This document shows, piece after piece, positions 36,906-44,740 of a DNA stretch of 64,000 bases. The translations under genes and the position numbers were made by a program. Position 1 is the first letter of the stretch. Each line of letters begins with the position of its first letter. The DNA is from Pedosphaera parvula Ellin514 (GTDB taxonomy: Bacteria; Verrucomicrobiota; Verrucomicrobiia; Limisphaerales; Pedosphaeraceae), in NCBI RefSeq assembly GCF_000172555.1, contig NZ_ABOX02000006.1:124001-188000 (forward strand), read 5' to 3'. The notes beneath the pieces were generated by a model. The model was not told the origin of the DNA, ran no database searches, and was given only the letters and a program-made list of their open reading frames with translations.

Positions 36906-37354
36906 TGCATGCCATGACCAACAATCCTTCTCTTTCTTCCCTGGTCCCCGGTCATGGCGCGGAGAAACCGGCAACGGCTTCCCGTCGGAGTCCGGCTCAT
37001 CATGTTTTTGCTGCAGAACAGCAAGCAGTTGCTTGCCCTGCCCACAACAGCGACGGTCCCTTAAGGTTTTCAACTCTGCTCAGCCAACCAGGCGAGCGTT
37101 CAAGGAAGGTCGGGCGTCTTGTAACAAAAACTGGCAACCTCACAGTCATTTCATTGCACGCTTTGTGGGGGCTGCCACCTCAACCATCACAATCACATTT
37201 ATCGTCCGCACTGAGAGATGGCAGCGGCCCTGCGTTGAGAGCTGTGACCTCTTGGGAGGAATTATTGCTCGCTATTTTGGATGCAGGGAGCTTTCCTCAA
37301 GTCGGAAATCAAATCGACCACCTGTGTGATTCCATATCACCACAATGCCGATGA
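36905..37354 (+). CDS. Unknown protein encoded between cheB and a PATAN gene
   Basis: A 149-residue frame that I do not recognise. Its ATG overlaps the cheB stop (TGATG), and its stop overlaps the start region of the next gene (ATGCCGATGA), the layout of translationally coupled genes. The N-terminal half is Pro/Ser/Arg-rich and low in order; the second half (TGNLTVISLHALWGLPP, SWEELLLAILDAGSF) could fold. A longer frame in another phase (36736-37329) covers the same DNA, so coding status rests on the overlaps. If real, it may be a small adaptor of the chemosensory system. Confidence 0.5.
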   Translation: MHAMTNNPSLSSLVPGHGAEKPATASRRSPAHHVFAAEQQAVACPAHNSDGPLRFSTLLSQPGERSRKVGRLVTKTGNLTVISLHALWGLPPQPSQSHLSSALRDGSGPALRAVTSWEELLLAILDAGSFPQVGNQIDHLCDSISPQCR

Positions 37355-37905
37355 AAAAGAAGAAATTTGTTCACCAGCCAGACAGCGAGCAGTTGCTTGA
37401 GTTGCGACGCCGCGAGGAAGAGATCGCTGCCAAGCCATCGGCCGAGTGTTATCTCAAGCTTGCAGACGACTACCAAAATCTTGGCCTCAACAAGGAATCA
37501 GATCGTCTTCTACAGTTGGCCGAATCACTCGAGGGCGGTGACCGGGCTCACGGCCATGACCATTCCAAAGGGCTGATGTCTGGTGCCGCCAACCCGGTCA
37601 TGATCGCCGAGGTAATCCAGATTCTGAGTCGAACGACGCTCACCGGTGATCTTTCAATCGATGCGAAGACAGAGACCTTTCACCTCTACTTCGATAAAGG
37701 CCAGATAATCAATGCCTCGAGTGAACACTATCCTCCAGCTCTGAAATCATTCTGCATGGCGTTACGCGTGACCTCCGGCACATATCGTTTCGCGGAAAGG
37801 CCGGTGGACAAGATCGAACGCTTGATTGAGGGCAATACGGAAGTTCTTCTACTCAATGCCATGTATGACAAAGATCAGGAGCTTAGCCAAAAATCCGGCA
37901 CCTGA
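37345..37905 (+). CDS. PATAN (DUF4388) domain protein
   Basis: A 186-residue protein; start ATG 37345 or 37351. A basic N-terminus (MKKKKF) leads to a TPR-like helical pair (AECYLKLADDYQNLGLNKESDRLLQLA) and a His-rich spacer. A PATAN/DUF4388 domain follows at ~80-175 (VIQILSRTTLTGDLSIDA, FHLYFDKGQIINASS, ALRVTSGTYRFAE). PATAN domains mediate protein contacts of receiver proteins; here the domain stands alone without a receiver, so it may bind the REC-PATAN protein or the output machinery. It is the last gene of the chemosensory operon. Confidence 0.8.
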   Translation: MPMKKKKFVHQPDSEQLLELRRREEEIAAKPSAECYLKLADDYQNLGLNKESDRLLQLAESLEGGDRAHGHDHSKGLMSGAANPVMIAEVIQILSRTTLTGDLSIDAKTETFHLYFDKGQIINASSEHYPPALKSFCMALRVTSGTYRFAERPVDKIERLIEGNTEVLLLNAMYDKDQELSQKSGT

Positions 37906-39180
37906 GTTCTCCTGCCAATCCGCGCCGCGCCGTCTTTAGTTTCAACGGGGCGGTCAGCATTTCACTGTCAGGATGGAGTATTTGCAGGAAATGATGTCAG
38001 ATCGAGCACTTCGTCCGTTGCCAGGAAGAGATCCAGTTCCAGGTGCTTTCCTGATTCGCCGCGGCAGTTCCTGCCGATGTTCGACCACCTAACTTGACCA
38101 CCCAACGATTGCTGGTTTGGTCCCACACTTATTCGGAAGCATCAGCCATGATTCTCGTTCTGGTTGTTGAGGGAAATTCAGTGCAATTGCCCGCGATATT
38201 TGCTGTCGAGCAGATTGAATCCGGAAATCAATGATCGCTGATTTTGACGTGGCTTTTCCGGTTGCGCCCTTGAGATTCAGTGAGACAATCTAATGTTGGA
38301 AAAACCAGCCTGAGTCCAACCAATTGGACCACTGTGCCCATTGATCTATAACCATCGGTTGCAGGCGTTGATCGACCTTCCTCCACTTGGTTTGGAGTCG
38401 ATATCTTTGTCCGCCGGCCTTGTTGTTCTGCAGGTGCTTGACAACGGCCTCGGTGCGAGAACTGACATGGAGCTTACGGCAGGTGGCGCATACGTATTCA
38501 CGAGCTGTCTGAATACTGATTCCCATGCGATCTGCGATCTCCTTGTAGCACCAAACTAACCCTGCAAGATTGCTGTTGGCAGCCTCCATTACAATATTTC
38601 ATGAAGGAATTGTTCAGGTAAAATGAATGGAAAAACTGTTTGCAAAGTTCAAGCTTGACCATTCCTTCGGCGAGGATGGTTTCATTCTGGTAAAGACTAT
38701 AAACGGTTTGTCTTACCTTGGCTTTTAGCGGTGGGTGAACACAGGGATGAGTGTTCTACATTGTCTAAATGCTGTTTCGCACTGTCCAGCTTTAAGGCGT
38801 CAATGGCCGATCGTGGCCCGGCCAGGTTCAGCCCGTAAATCCACTCTTCGCCATTAGGGCAAGTAATCGTTTCCCTGCCAGCCACATTTCCGCTTATGCC
38901 CTAACAGGGCACTATTCTTGGCACAGGTTTTGCGGGTCTGAGGTTGGGCGACCTGCCTCCAAATTGTCAGGCTAAGTGGATTGATAATCCTGGAAGCCAG
39001 TCGATCGATTTGCAGGTTATAGAAGGTCCCCAAGGTCTTGGCATGGCTCAAGCGCATAAACAGTGAGAATCAAACAATATAATCGTTCAACAGCCTCAAT
39101 TGAAAGGGCCGGTCAGTGTTTCGGGGACAGGGTCTCGAAACATCCCTGCAGCTCCTGCCTATTGAGATACCAATAGTTTT
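37906..39180. other. Long gene-poor stretch after the chemosensory operon
   Basis: About 1.27 kb. Apart from the LuxR helix-turn-helix remnant at 38412-38589 I find no convincing gene; short frames at 38697-38885 and 38854-39057 have no recognisable features. The stretch probably holds decayed sequence plus the promoter of the coiled-coil gene at 39181. Confidence 0.6.
38412..38589 (-). pseudogene. LuxR-type helix-turn-helix remnant
   Basis: The minus strand encodes WCYKEIADRMGISIQTAREY and then RKLHVSSRTEAVVKHL, a nearly complete NarL/LuxR DNA-binding domain, but nothing of the receiver or linker precedes it and no ribosome site is seen. The open frame runs on to 38290 through sequence unlike the family. 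The DNA is closely similar to the broken copy at 24280-24614. Confidence 0.75.
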
Positions 39181-40128
39181 ATGAAAAAAGCTCCCATTCT
39201 TATATTTCTGTCTCTGCTAACCTGTTGCACAGAGGTTTGGGCGGATGATCCTGATGACCAGTACGTCGCGATTTATAAACTATTCGAACAGGCCGACTCG
39301 CTGAAGGAAAACGGGCAGCCTGCACTGGCATTGGCCAAATATCGGGAATCGCAATACGCTTTGAAGAATCTTCAATTTCGATACCCTGACTGGAATGTAA
39401 AAGTGTTTGTTTACCGCCAGCACTATCTGGCAAATAAGGTATCCGAACTTGCCGCCAAGGTTCCTCAGTCTGAACAAAACAGCAATTCAACGACAACTTT
39501 GGATGTCTCTGAATCGTCCAGAAATGGTTTGATGTCACCCGCGATTACCGGTGCTGGTGATGATTCCCCGGCTCTACCTGTTGATTCCGGAGAACAAATC
39601 AAAGCCTTGGAGAATCGTATGTACGAAAAAGAACTGGAGAGCAGGGCCTTGCAATTGAAGCTCAAGGAGACTCTGACAACCAAACGGGCTGTGGCAAGCC
39701 CGGAAGAGGTGACCAAGTCAACGGAAAGAATTAACGAGCTCAAAAAGGAAAACGAGCTGCTCAAGGCCACTTTAGACCAGGCAAAGAAGAAAGTCATTGT
39801 TACTGCTTCGGACGGTTTGAACCAGAGTCGCCAGTCCCAAGCCGAAACGAGTCAAAAACTGAGCGAGTTAGCCCGGACCAATGCAGGATTGACCCTCGAA
39901 CAGGAAGTGTTGCAGGGGAAAATCAAGACTTTTGAACAGCAGATTGCCGATTTAAAGCGCAAGGCCGCTGCGGCAACGCAGAGTGAGGACCAATCCAGGC
40001 AGTTGAAAGAAGCTCGGACCAGAATCGCCAGCCTCCAATCTCAACAAGAGGCTATGCAGCAGGAAAAAATAGACCTTCAAGAGAAGATGAGGAGACAGGA
40101 ACGGACATTAGTAGTGCCTGCATACTAA
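39181..40128 (+). CDS. Exported coiled-coil protein
   Basis: A 315-residue protein with signal peptide KKAPILIFLSLLTCCTEVWA. The first ~90 mature residues (YVAIYKLFEQADSLKENGQPALALAKYRESQYAL, then FRYPDWNVKVFVYRQHYLANK) form TPR-like helices found at the start of many verrucomicrobial coiled-coil proteins. After a Ser/Thr-rich linker, residues ~135-305 are almost continuous heptads rich in Lys, Glu and Gln. I do not recognise a named family; a structural periplasmic role is likely. TTGAGATACC lies upstream, but no clear ribosome site is visible. Confidence 0.8.
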   Translation: MKKAPILIFLSLLTCCTEVWADDPDDQYVAIYKLFEQADSLKENGQPALALAKYRESQYALKNLQFRYPDWNVKVFVYRQHYLANKVSELAAKVPQSEQNSNSTTTLDVSESSRNGLMSPAITGAGDDSPALPVDSGEQIKALENRMYEKELESRALQLKLKETLTTKRAVASPEEVTKSTERINELKKENELLKATLDQAKKKVIVTASDGLNQSRQSQAETSQKLSELARTNAGLTLEQEVLQGKIKTFEQQIADLKRKAAAATQSEDQSRQLKEARTRIASLQSQQEAMQQEKIDLQEKMRRQERTLVVPAY

Positions 40129-40530
40129 GACTGTTTCCAGCATTCATCCGGGCGTCGTCCATTTGAAAATGGCCGGCTCAAAATTGCCTCGCTTCCAGCA
40201 AGCGTAGCTACTTCCCATTATTACGTAAGCAGCCTCCGAACTCCCACTTTGAAGTTGCAAAGAAAGGGTGTTCTTTCTGTATGGCTGGGCCATGAATGGT
40301 CATCAAGTGATCAAGTCCCGGTTATGCAACTCGATCTTCTCCTGAGACGGGTTTGAGTGCTAATACACACGAAGCCATCACCAGGTTACCAATTTCAGAA
40401 CGAGATTCTTCAGGGCGAGAGACCACAAATATATACTGCCAACTCACATTCCGAGATTCATGATGTGACAGCAGCAGGACTGGGGAAGATATCGAAAATC
40501 TCTAAACCAGTATAAGAGTCTGACTATCAA
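40129..40530. other. Intergenic region before tRNA-Arg
   Basis: About 400 bp between the coiled-coil gene and the minus-strand tRNA. I see no coding frame, strong hairpin or repeat in it. Confidence 0.5.
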
Positions 40531-40607
40531 TGGTGCACCCGGTAGGATTTGAACCTACAACCTTCTGATCCGAAGTCAGAAGCTCTATCCAATTGAGCTA
40601 CGGGTGC
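40531..40607 (-). tRNA. tRNA-Arg (anticodon TCG)
   Basis: Minus-strand cloverleaf: acceptor GCACCCG pairs with CGGGTGC, D arm GCTC/GAGC, anticodon stem TCTGA/TCAGA with loop CTTCGGA (anticodon TCG, codon CGA), T arm GTAGG/CCTAC, discriminator A and encoded CCA (40531-40533). Position 37 is G, so it is not a t6A substrate. Confidence 0.97.
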
Positions 40608-40822
40608 AAAATTTACAGGTCGGAAAAGCCAGGCAAGCCAAATCCTCGACCACGATTCGATTGAGCCACACTCGACCGAATATTTCAATATGCATCTGCA
40701 ATGAAGATGATTTCATGACCGGCTTCGGGTTTCGCAAAGAACGGAAATGGGAAAACTGAATCGAATGGGCTCGCCTTAAGCACTTGGCAAAGATCTTAAG
40801 TCCCATTAAGTAATCCCCCTGA

Positions 40823-41599
40823 ATGAGCCAGTATGAAGAACGTTTCGGCGGCATAGGCCGTCTTTATTCTGCTGCGGGGTTGGAGCGTATCCGTTCCGCT
40901 CACGTCTGTGTGATTGGCATCGGTGGTGTGGGTTCATGGGCTGTCGAGGCCCTGGCCCGTTCTGGCACGGGTGAGTTGACGCTCATTGATCTCGATGAGG
41001 TCTGTGTCAGCAACGTGAACCGCCAGCTGCACGCTCTGGATGGCGAGATTGGAAAATCGAAAGTCGAGGTGATGGCCCGGCGAACTCAAGCCATCAATCC
41101 CGAGTGCAAAGTTCATGCCGTGAACGCTTTCTTTACGGAATCCAACGCGCAGGAAATCCTCGCTACCCGCTTTGACTATGTGCTTGATGCCATCGATAGC
41201 TCTTCTAAAAAATGCCTGATGATCGCGCTGTGCCGTGACAAAGGCATTCCCATTATCACGACCGGGGCTGCGGGCGGTCGTCGTAATCCCGCCGCCATTC
41301 AACTGGTTGACCTGACCCAATCCACAAATGACCGTCTCCTGCGGGAAACCCGAAGCAAACTGCGCACCCGCCATGGTTTTCCACGCGGCGAAAAAAAGTT
41401 CAACGTCGCCTGTGTCTGCTCAACGGAACTCCCGGTTTATCCCTCTCAGGATGGTTCGGTATGCCCTCAACCCGAACCAGGCACTGACCACCGGCTCAAT
41501 TGCAGCAGTGGCTTTGGCAGCGCAACTTTCGTGACTGGCGCTTTTGCCTTTCTTGCGACTGCGCATATCGTTCACGAGATTGCGCAACGTGAAAAATAA
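40823..41599 (+). CDS. tcdA: tRNA threonylcarbamoyladenosine dehydratase
   Basis: An E1-like enzyme (CsdL/YgdL family) that cyclises t6A to ct6A in ANN-decoding tRNAs using ATP. The protein of 258 residues shows YEERFGGIGRLYSAAGLERI at the start, the adenylate-binding VIGIGGVGSWAVEALARSG, DLDEVCVSNVNRQLHA, and DYVLDAIDSSSKKCLMIALC. The end (GSATFVTGAFAFLATAHIVH) is typical. It converges on the tatD gene 14 bp away. Together with tsaE and tsaB, three genes of one tRNA modification pathway lie in this window, though not in one operon. Confidence 0.93.
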   Translation: MSQYEERFGGIGRLYSAAGLERIRSAHVCVIGIGGVGSWAVEALARSGTGELTLIDLDEVCVSNVNRQLHALDGEIGKSKVEVMARRTQAINPECKVHAVNAFFTESNAQEILATRFDYVLDAIDSSSKKCLMIALCRDKGIPIITTGAAGGRRNPAAIQLVDLTQSTNDRLLRETRSKLRTRHGFPRGEKKFNVACVCSTELPVYPSQDGSVCPQPEPGTDHRLNCSSGFGSATFVTGAFAFLATAHIVHEIAQREK

Positions 41600-41613
41600 C
41601 TGTTGTCAAAGAA

Positions 41614-42426
41614 CTAATCCAGCAGCCTGCCAAACAGTTTCCTAAAGTTCTCTTCAGTTCTCTGCCTCAGCACATCCGCCTGCTCATCCACCAGCTCTGC
41701 TACAAAACGATAGATGGCCCCAATGTTAGCCGGGTTGTTCACTGCTTTTCCTGAACTTTCACCAGTGATCGGAAAGTCGGTATATTTTTCCGGCGGCAAC
41801 ATGTCCGGTGCATCGGTCTCGATCAGCAATCGGTCACGCGGCACCTGCCGGAACACCTCCTGTTGCCTGCCTTTTCGTTCCTGGGCAAAATGTCCAGAGA
41901 TTGAAAAGTAGGCGCCCAGTTTTGCGAGCGGCTGAATCATCTCCTGCGGTCCGCCATAGGAATGGAGCAAAAAACCACACTGCGGTCGAGGTTGTTCCTG
42001 TAGCAGTTCCAGCAGCCTTCCCCAGGCGCGCAAACAGTGAATGCTCACCGGCAGGTTTCTTTCAGCAGCCAGCCGTAATTGCCATACAAACACTTCCTCC
42101 TGCTGCGGCAGATCGTAATCTTCGATCCATCGATCCAGTCCGATCTCTCCAATCCCTGCCGGAACCTGATTTAGACAAGTCGTCAATTTTTCCTGCCAAT
42201 GAACAGAACGTTGAGAGACGTACCATGGATGCAAACCAAATGTGGGAATGACCATGCGGTTGTTGCGAGCCAATTCCAACACTGCCGGCCAATCCTGCTC
42301 CTGGGTGCCATTGACAACCATCTTTGCGACGTTCAATTCGTTCAATTGCCTCTGTATCGTGCCCAAATGAGGAGAAAGCTCGGTGGCCTGCAAATGGTTA
42401 TGAGCGTCGTAAAGTGCCGCACTCAT
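41614..42426 (-). CDS. TatD-family metal-dependent hydrolase
   Basis: A 270-residue TIM-barrel hydrolase. The metal-binding start is LYDAHNHL (H-x-H); GLHPWYV, the IGEIGLDRW Glu, VSIHCLRAWGRLLELL and LLIETDAPDML (C-terminal Asp) follow the TatD pattern. Members are Mg-dependent nucleases (3'-5' exonuclease in E. coli TatD) or have unknown substrates. The first bases overlap the end of the sufE-like gene by 4 bp (ATGA), so the two are coupled. Confidence 0.9.
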   Translation of the reverse strand: MSAALYDAHNHLQATELSPHLGTIQRQLNELNVAKMVVNGTQEQDWPAVLELARNNRMVIPTFGLHPWYVSQRSVHWQEKLTTCLNQVPAGIGEIGLDRWIEDYDLPQQEEVFVWQLRLAAERNLPVSIHCLRAWGRLLELLQEQPRPQCGFLLHSYGGPQEMIQPLAKLGAYFSISGHFAQERKGRQQEVFRQVPRDRLLIETDAPDMLPPEKYTDFPITGESSGKAVNNPANIGAIYRFVAELVDEQADVLRQRTEENFRKLFGRLLD

Positions 42427-42866
42427 TCAAGTTTCCTTTTGGGTTCTGAAACTGAGGTCAATTGAGTCTGGGCATAATCGCGGATTTTTTCCCAGACTCG
42501 TGCCAAGCCATTCCGCCGATTGGGGGTTAAATGTTGTGTGATTCCTACTTCAGCCAAAAACGAGGGATCATGGCTCACAATTTCCAAAGGCGTCAGATCA
42601 CTATAAAAATTGCAAAGCACCGTGGAAATACCCTTCATGATGGCGGATTCGGAATCCGTGTGAAAATAACATTTTCCCTCTTTAAACTCCGACACCAGCC
42701 ACAGTTTTGCCAGACAACCTTCCACGCGATAAGCATCGATCTTGAACGTTTCCTTCAGCGGCTCCTGTCTGCGGCCTTGTTCCACCACGTAGGCAAATCG
42801 TTGCTGCGCATCTTTGAAGTGCGCGAGCTCGGTTAGCAATGCCTGCTTCTTGTCTTTGGCTGTCAT
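42423..42866 (-). CDS. sufE: SufE-family sulfur acceptor
   Basis: SufE accepts persulfide sulfur from a cysteine desulfurase (SufS/CsdA) and delivers it for Fe-S assembly. The 147-residue protein carries the key Cys51 in YRVEGCLAKLWLV, matching E. coli SufE Cys51. It also has YVVEQGRRQEPL, SAIMKGISTVLCNFYSDLTP, and LTPNRRNGLARVWEKIRDYA at the end. No suf operon is nearby; instead it is coupled to tatD. In E. coli the paralogue CsdE works with CsdL, the tcdA homologue, whose gene here lies just beyond tatD, so a CsdE-like role is plausible. Confidence 0.92.
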   Translation of the reverse strand: MTAKDKKQALLTELAHFKDAQQRFAYVVEQGRRQEPLKETFKIDAYRVEGCLAKLWLVSEFKEGKCYFHTDSESAIMKGISTVLCNFYSDLTPLEIVSHDPSFLAEVGITQHLTPNRRNGLARVWEKIRDYAQTQLTSVSEPKRKLE

Positions 42867-42995
42867 GGTTGTTAAAACGTCATTTGCCGAGGCAGACTAG
42901 CATCAGGCTCATTACAACACCAGATTGGGGTAATTAGGTATCCAGAGTGATAAATCTACCGGTTGATTCTTCACGTTCCTCTGGCATTTTGTATT

Positions 42996-43565
42996 ATGAG
43001 TGCGAAGACATCCACAGTGTCGGTGCCTCGGGACCTCGAAAGGTGCATCAACCCACCGCGTGTACTTTCTTTTAATTTGAAGGATGACGGCAGCATACCC
43101 AACAACCCGAAACTACCTCTGTTAATTTATCATCAAGCTATTGATCTAGCTGAGCGCCGAGATCCCGCCTCCATTTTTGAGCGTTTGTTTGCCGCTCACG
43201 ACTGGGAAGGTTCCTGGCGAAATGGAATTTATACGTTTCACCACTATCACAGCACCACCCACGAAGTCCTTGGTATCTACAATGGCTCGGCCACCGTCCG
43301 CTTCGGTGGTGAAAATGGTATCACGCAAAAATTGCGCTACGGCGATGTCGTTATCATTCCAGCTGGTGTGGCTCATAAAAATCTCGGTTCGAGTGCCAAC
43401 CTTGGAGTTGTCGGCGCTTATCCTGGCGGCCAACCATGGGATATGAATTATGGCCGGAAAGGCGAGCGTCCGCAGGCTGACCATAATATCGCGCACGCTC
43501 CATTCCCTGAAGCTGATCCCATCTACAGTCATGAGGGCCCAATCTTCCAATATTGGAACAGTTAA
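42996..43565 (+). CDS. Cupin-domain protein (YjlB-like)
   Basis: A single-domain cupin of 189 residues from ATG 42996; a TTG 33 bases earlier is less likely. The two cupin motifs are visible: FHHYHSTTHEVLGIYNGSATVRFGG (H-x-H, Glu) and YGDVVIIPAGVAHKNLG (His), giving a probable metal site. Similar small YjlB-type cupins have no known reaction; sugar isomerase or dioxygenase activities are possible. It converges on the VWA gene, 9 bp away. Confidence 0.85.
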   Translation: MSAKTSTVSVPRDLERCINPPRVLSFNLKDDGSIPNNPKLPLLIYHQAIDLAERRDPASIFERLFAAHDWEGSWRNGIYTFHHYHSTTHEVLGIYNGSATVRFGGENGITQKLRYGDVVIIPAGVAHKNLGSSANLGVVGAYPGGQPWDMNYGRKGERPQADHNIAHAPFPEADPIYSHEGPIFQYWNS

Positions 43566-43573
43566 CCTCCAGT

Positions 43574-44728
43574 CTACTTCGTCACGGCTACGTTTCGTGT
43601 CGCCGCCCATTGTCCAATATCCTGTTTGGAAATCGCCGCCGCCATAAGCTCCGGAAACAAATCGGGGGTGCAGGCAAATGAAGGAATCTCCATGCCGGCA
43701 AATGCTGCGGCGTGTTGATGATCAAACATCGGAGCCCCGTCATCATTTAACGCCAGCAAGGTCACCACCTGCGTCCCCGCAGCTACAATGGATCCCATGC
43801 GTTTCAACATTTCCTTGCTGTTGCCACCTTCATAAAGATCGCTGATCAATACAAGAATTGTGTCCTGCGGTTGGCGGATCAATCCCTGGCAATAGCTCAA
43901 TGCCTTGTTGATATCCGTACCACCTCCCAGTTGCGTGCCAAACAACACATCCACCGGATCACTCAGCTTATCGCTTAAATCCACGACTGCCGTATCGAAC
44001 ACCACCATCCGCGTTTGCACTGCTGGCAGCGATGCGAGTACCGCGCTGAAAATTCCCGCGTAAACCACCGAAGTTGCCATCGACCCACTCTGATCCACGC
44101 ACAAAATAATGTCGCGAAGCGATGAGCGCTTGCGTCCGTAACCAATCCGTGTTTCTGGGACAATCGTGCGATACTCCGGTTGATAATGTTTCAAGTTGGC
44201 CCGAATGGTGCGGTTCCAATCAATTTCATTGTGCCGCGGCCTGCGATTGCGTGTCGCGCGATTCAAGCTCCCCATCACCGCCTGTCGCATCGGATTCGCC
44301 AGTTTCCGTTCCAACTCTTCAACTACCTTCCGAACAACCATCCGTGCCGTTTCCCTAGTCTTGCTCGGCATGATGTTTTTCAAGGCCAACAGATTCGCCA
44401 CCAGGTGCACATCCGGTTGGACTGCCTGCAACAATTCCGGCTCCAGCAACATCTGCTGCAGATTCAATCGTTCCAATGCATCCTTCTGCATCACCTGCAC
44501 CACTGTTGAAGGGAAGTAAGTCCGAATATCTCCCAGCCAGCGCGAAACGTTGGGATTCGAACTGCCAAGTCCGCCCTTCCGCTCGGACTCATAAAGCGCA
44601 CCCAATGCCTTGTCCATTCCAGCGTCGGTTCCGGACAGCCCAAAGCCTGTCCCGTCTGCCTCATCTCCACCCAAAACCAACCGCCACCGTCTCAATCTTT
44701 CCTCTTTATTCTGTGTAGCTGTGGACAT
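43574..44728 (-). CDS. VWA-domain protein, CoxE/YehP-like
   Basis: A 384-residue cytosolic protein. The N-terminal half (~1-195) is helical and basic, with RRPRHNEIDWNRTIRANLKHY before the VWA domain. The C-terminal VWA domain (~205-365) has an intact MIDAS: DQSGSM, then LGGGTDINKAL, then LISDLYEGG. MIDAS domains bind ligands through Mg and commonly pair with MoxR AAA+ ATPases, one of which is encoded 2.4 kb upstream. It is the last gene of the SWIM-DUF5691-MoxR-DUF5682-VWA cluster and starts 12 bp after DUF5682. The layout resembles the uncharacterised E. coli yehL-yehM-yehP-yehQ genes. Confidence 0.88.
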   Translation of the reverse strand: MSTATQNKEERLRRWRLVLGGDEADGTGFGLSGTDAGMDKALGALYESERKGGLGSSNPNVSRWLGDIRTYFPSTVVQVMQKDALERLNLQQMLLEPELLQAVQPDVHLVANLLALKNIMPSKTRETARMVVRKVVEELERKLANPMRQAVMGSLNRATRNRRPRHNEIDWNRTIRANLKHYQPEYRTIVPETRIGYGRKRSSLRDIILCVDQSGSMATSVVYAGIFSAVLASLPAVQTRMVVFDTAVVDLSDKLSDPVDVLFGTQLGGGTDINKALSYCQGLIRQPQDTILVLISDLYEGGNSKEMLKRMGSIVAAGTQVVTLLALNDDGAPMFDHQHAAAFAGMEIPSFACTPDLFPELMAAAISKQDIGQWAATRNVAVTK

Positions 44729-44740
44729 GGTAAATTCCCT

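Noticed and set aside
36736-37329. Alternative 197-codon plus frame over the end of cheB and the unknown gene
   Set aside because: It starts deep inside the CheB catalytic domain and has no start/stop coupling with neighbours, unlike the 36905-37354 frame.
38697-39057. Two short minus frames in the gene-poor stretch
   Set aside because: No domain, signal or ribosome site; composition does not differ from non-coding flanks.
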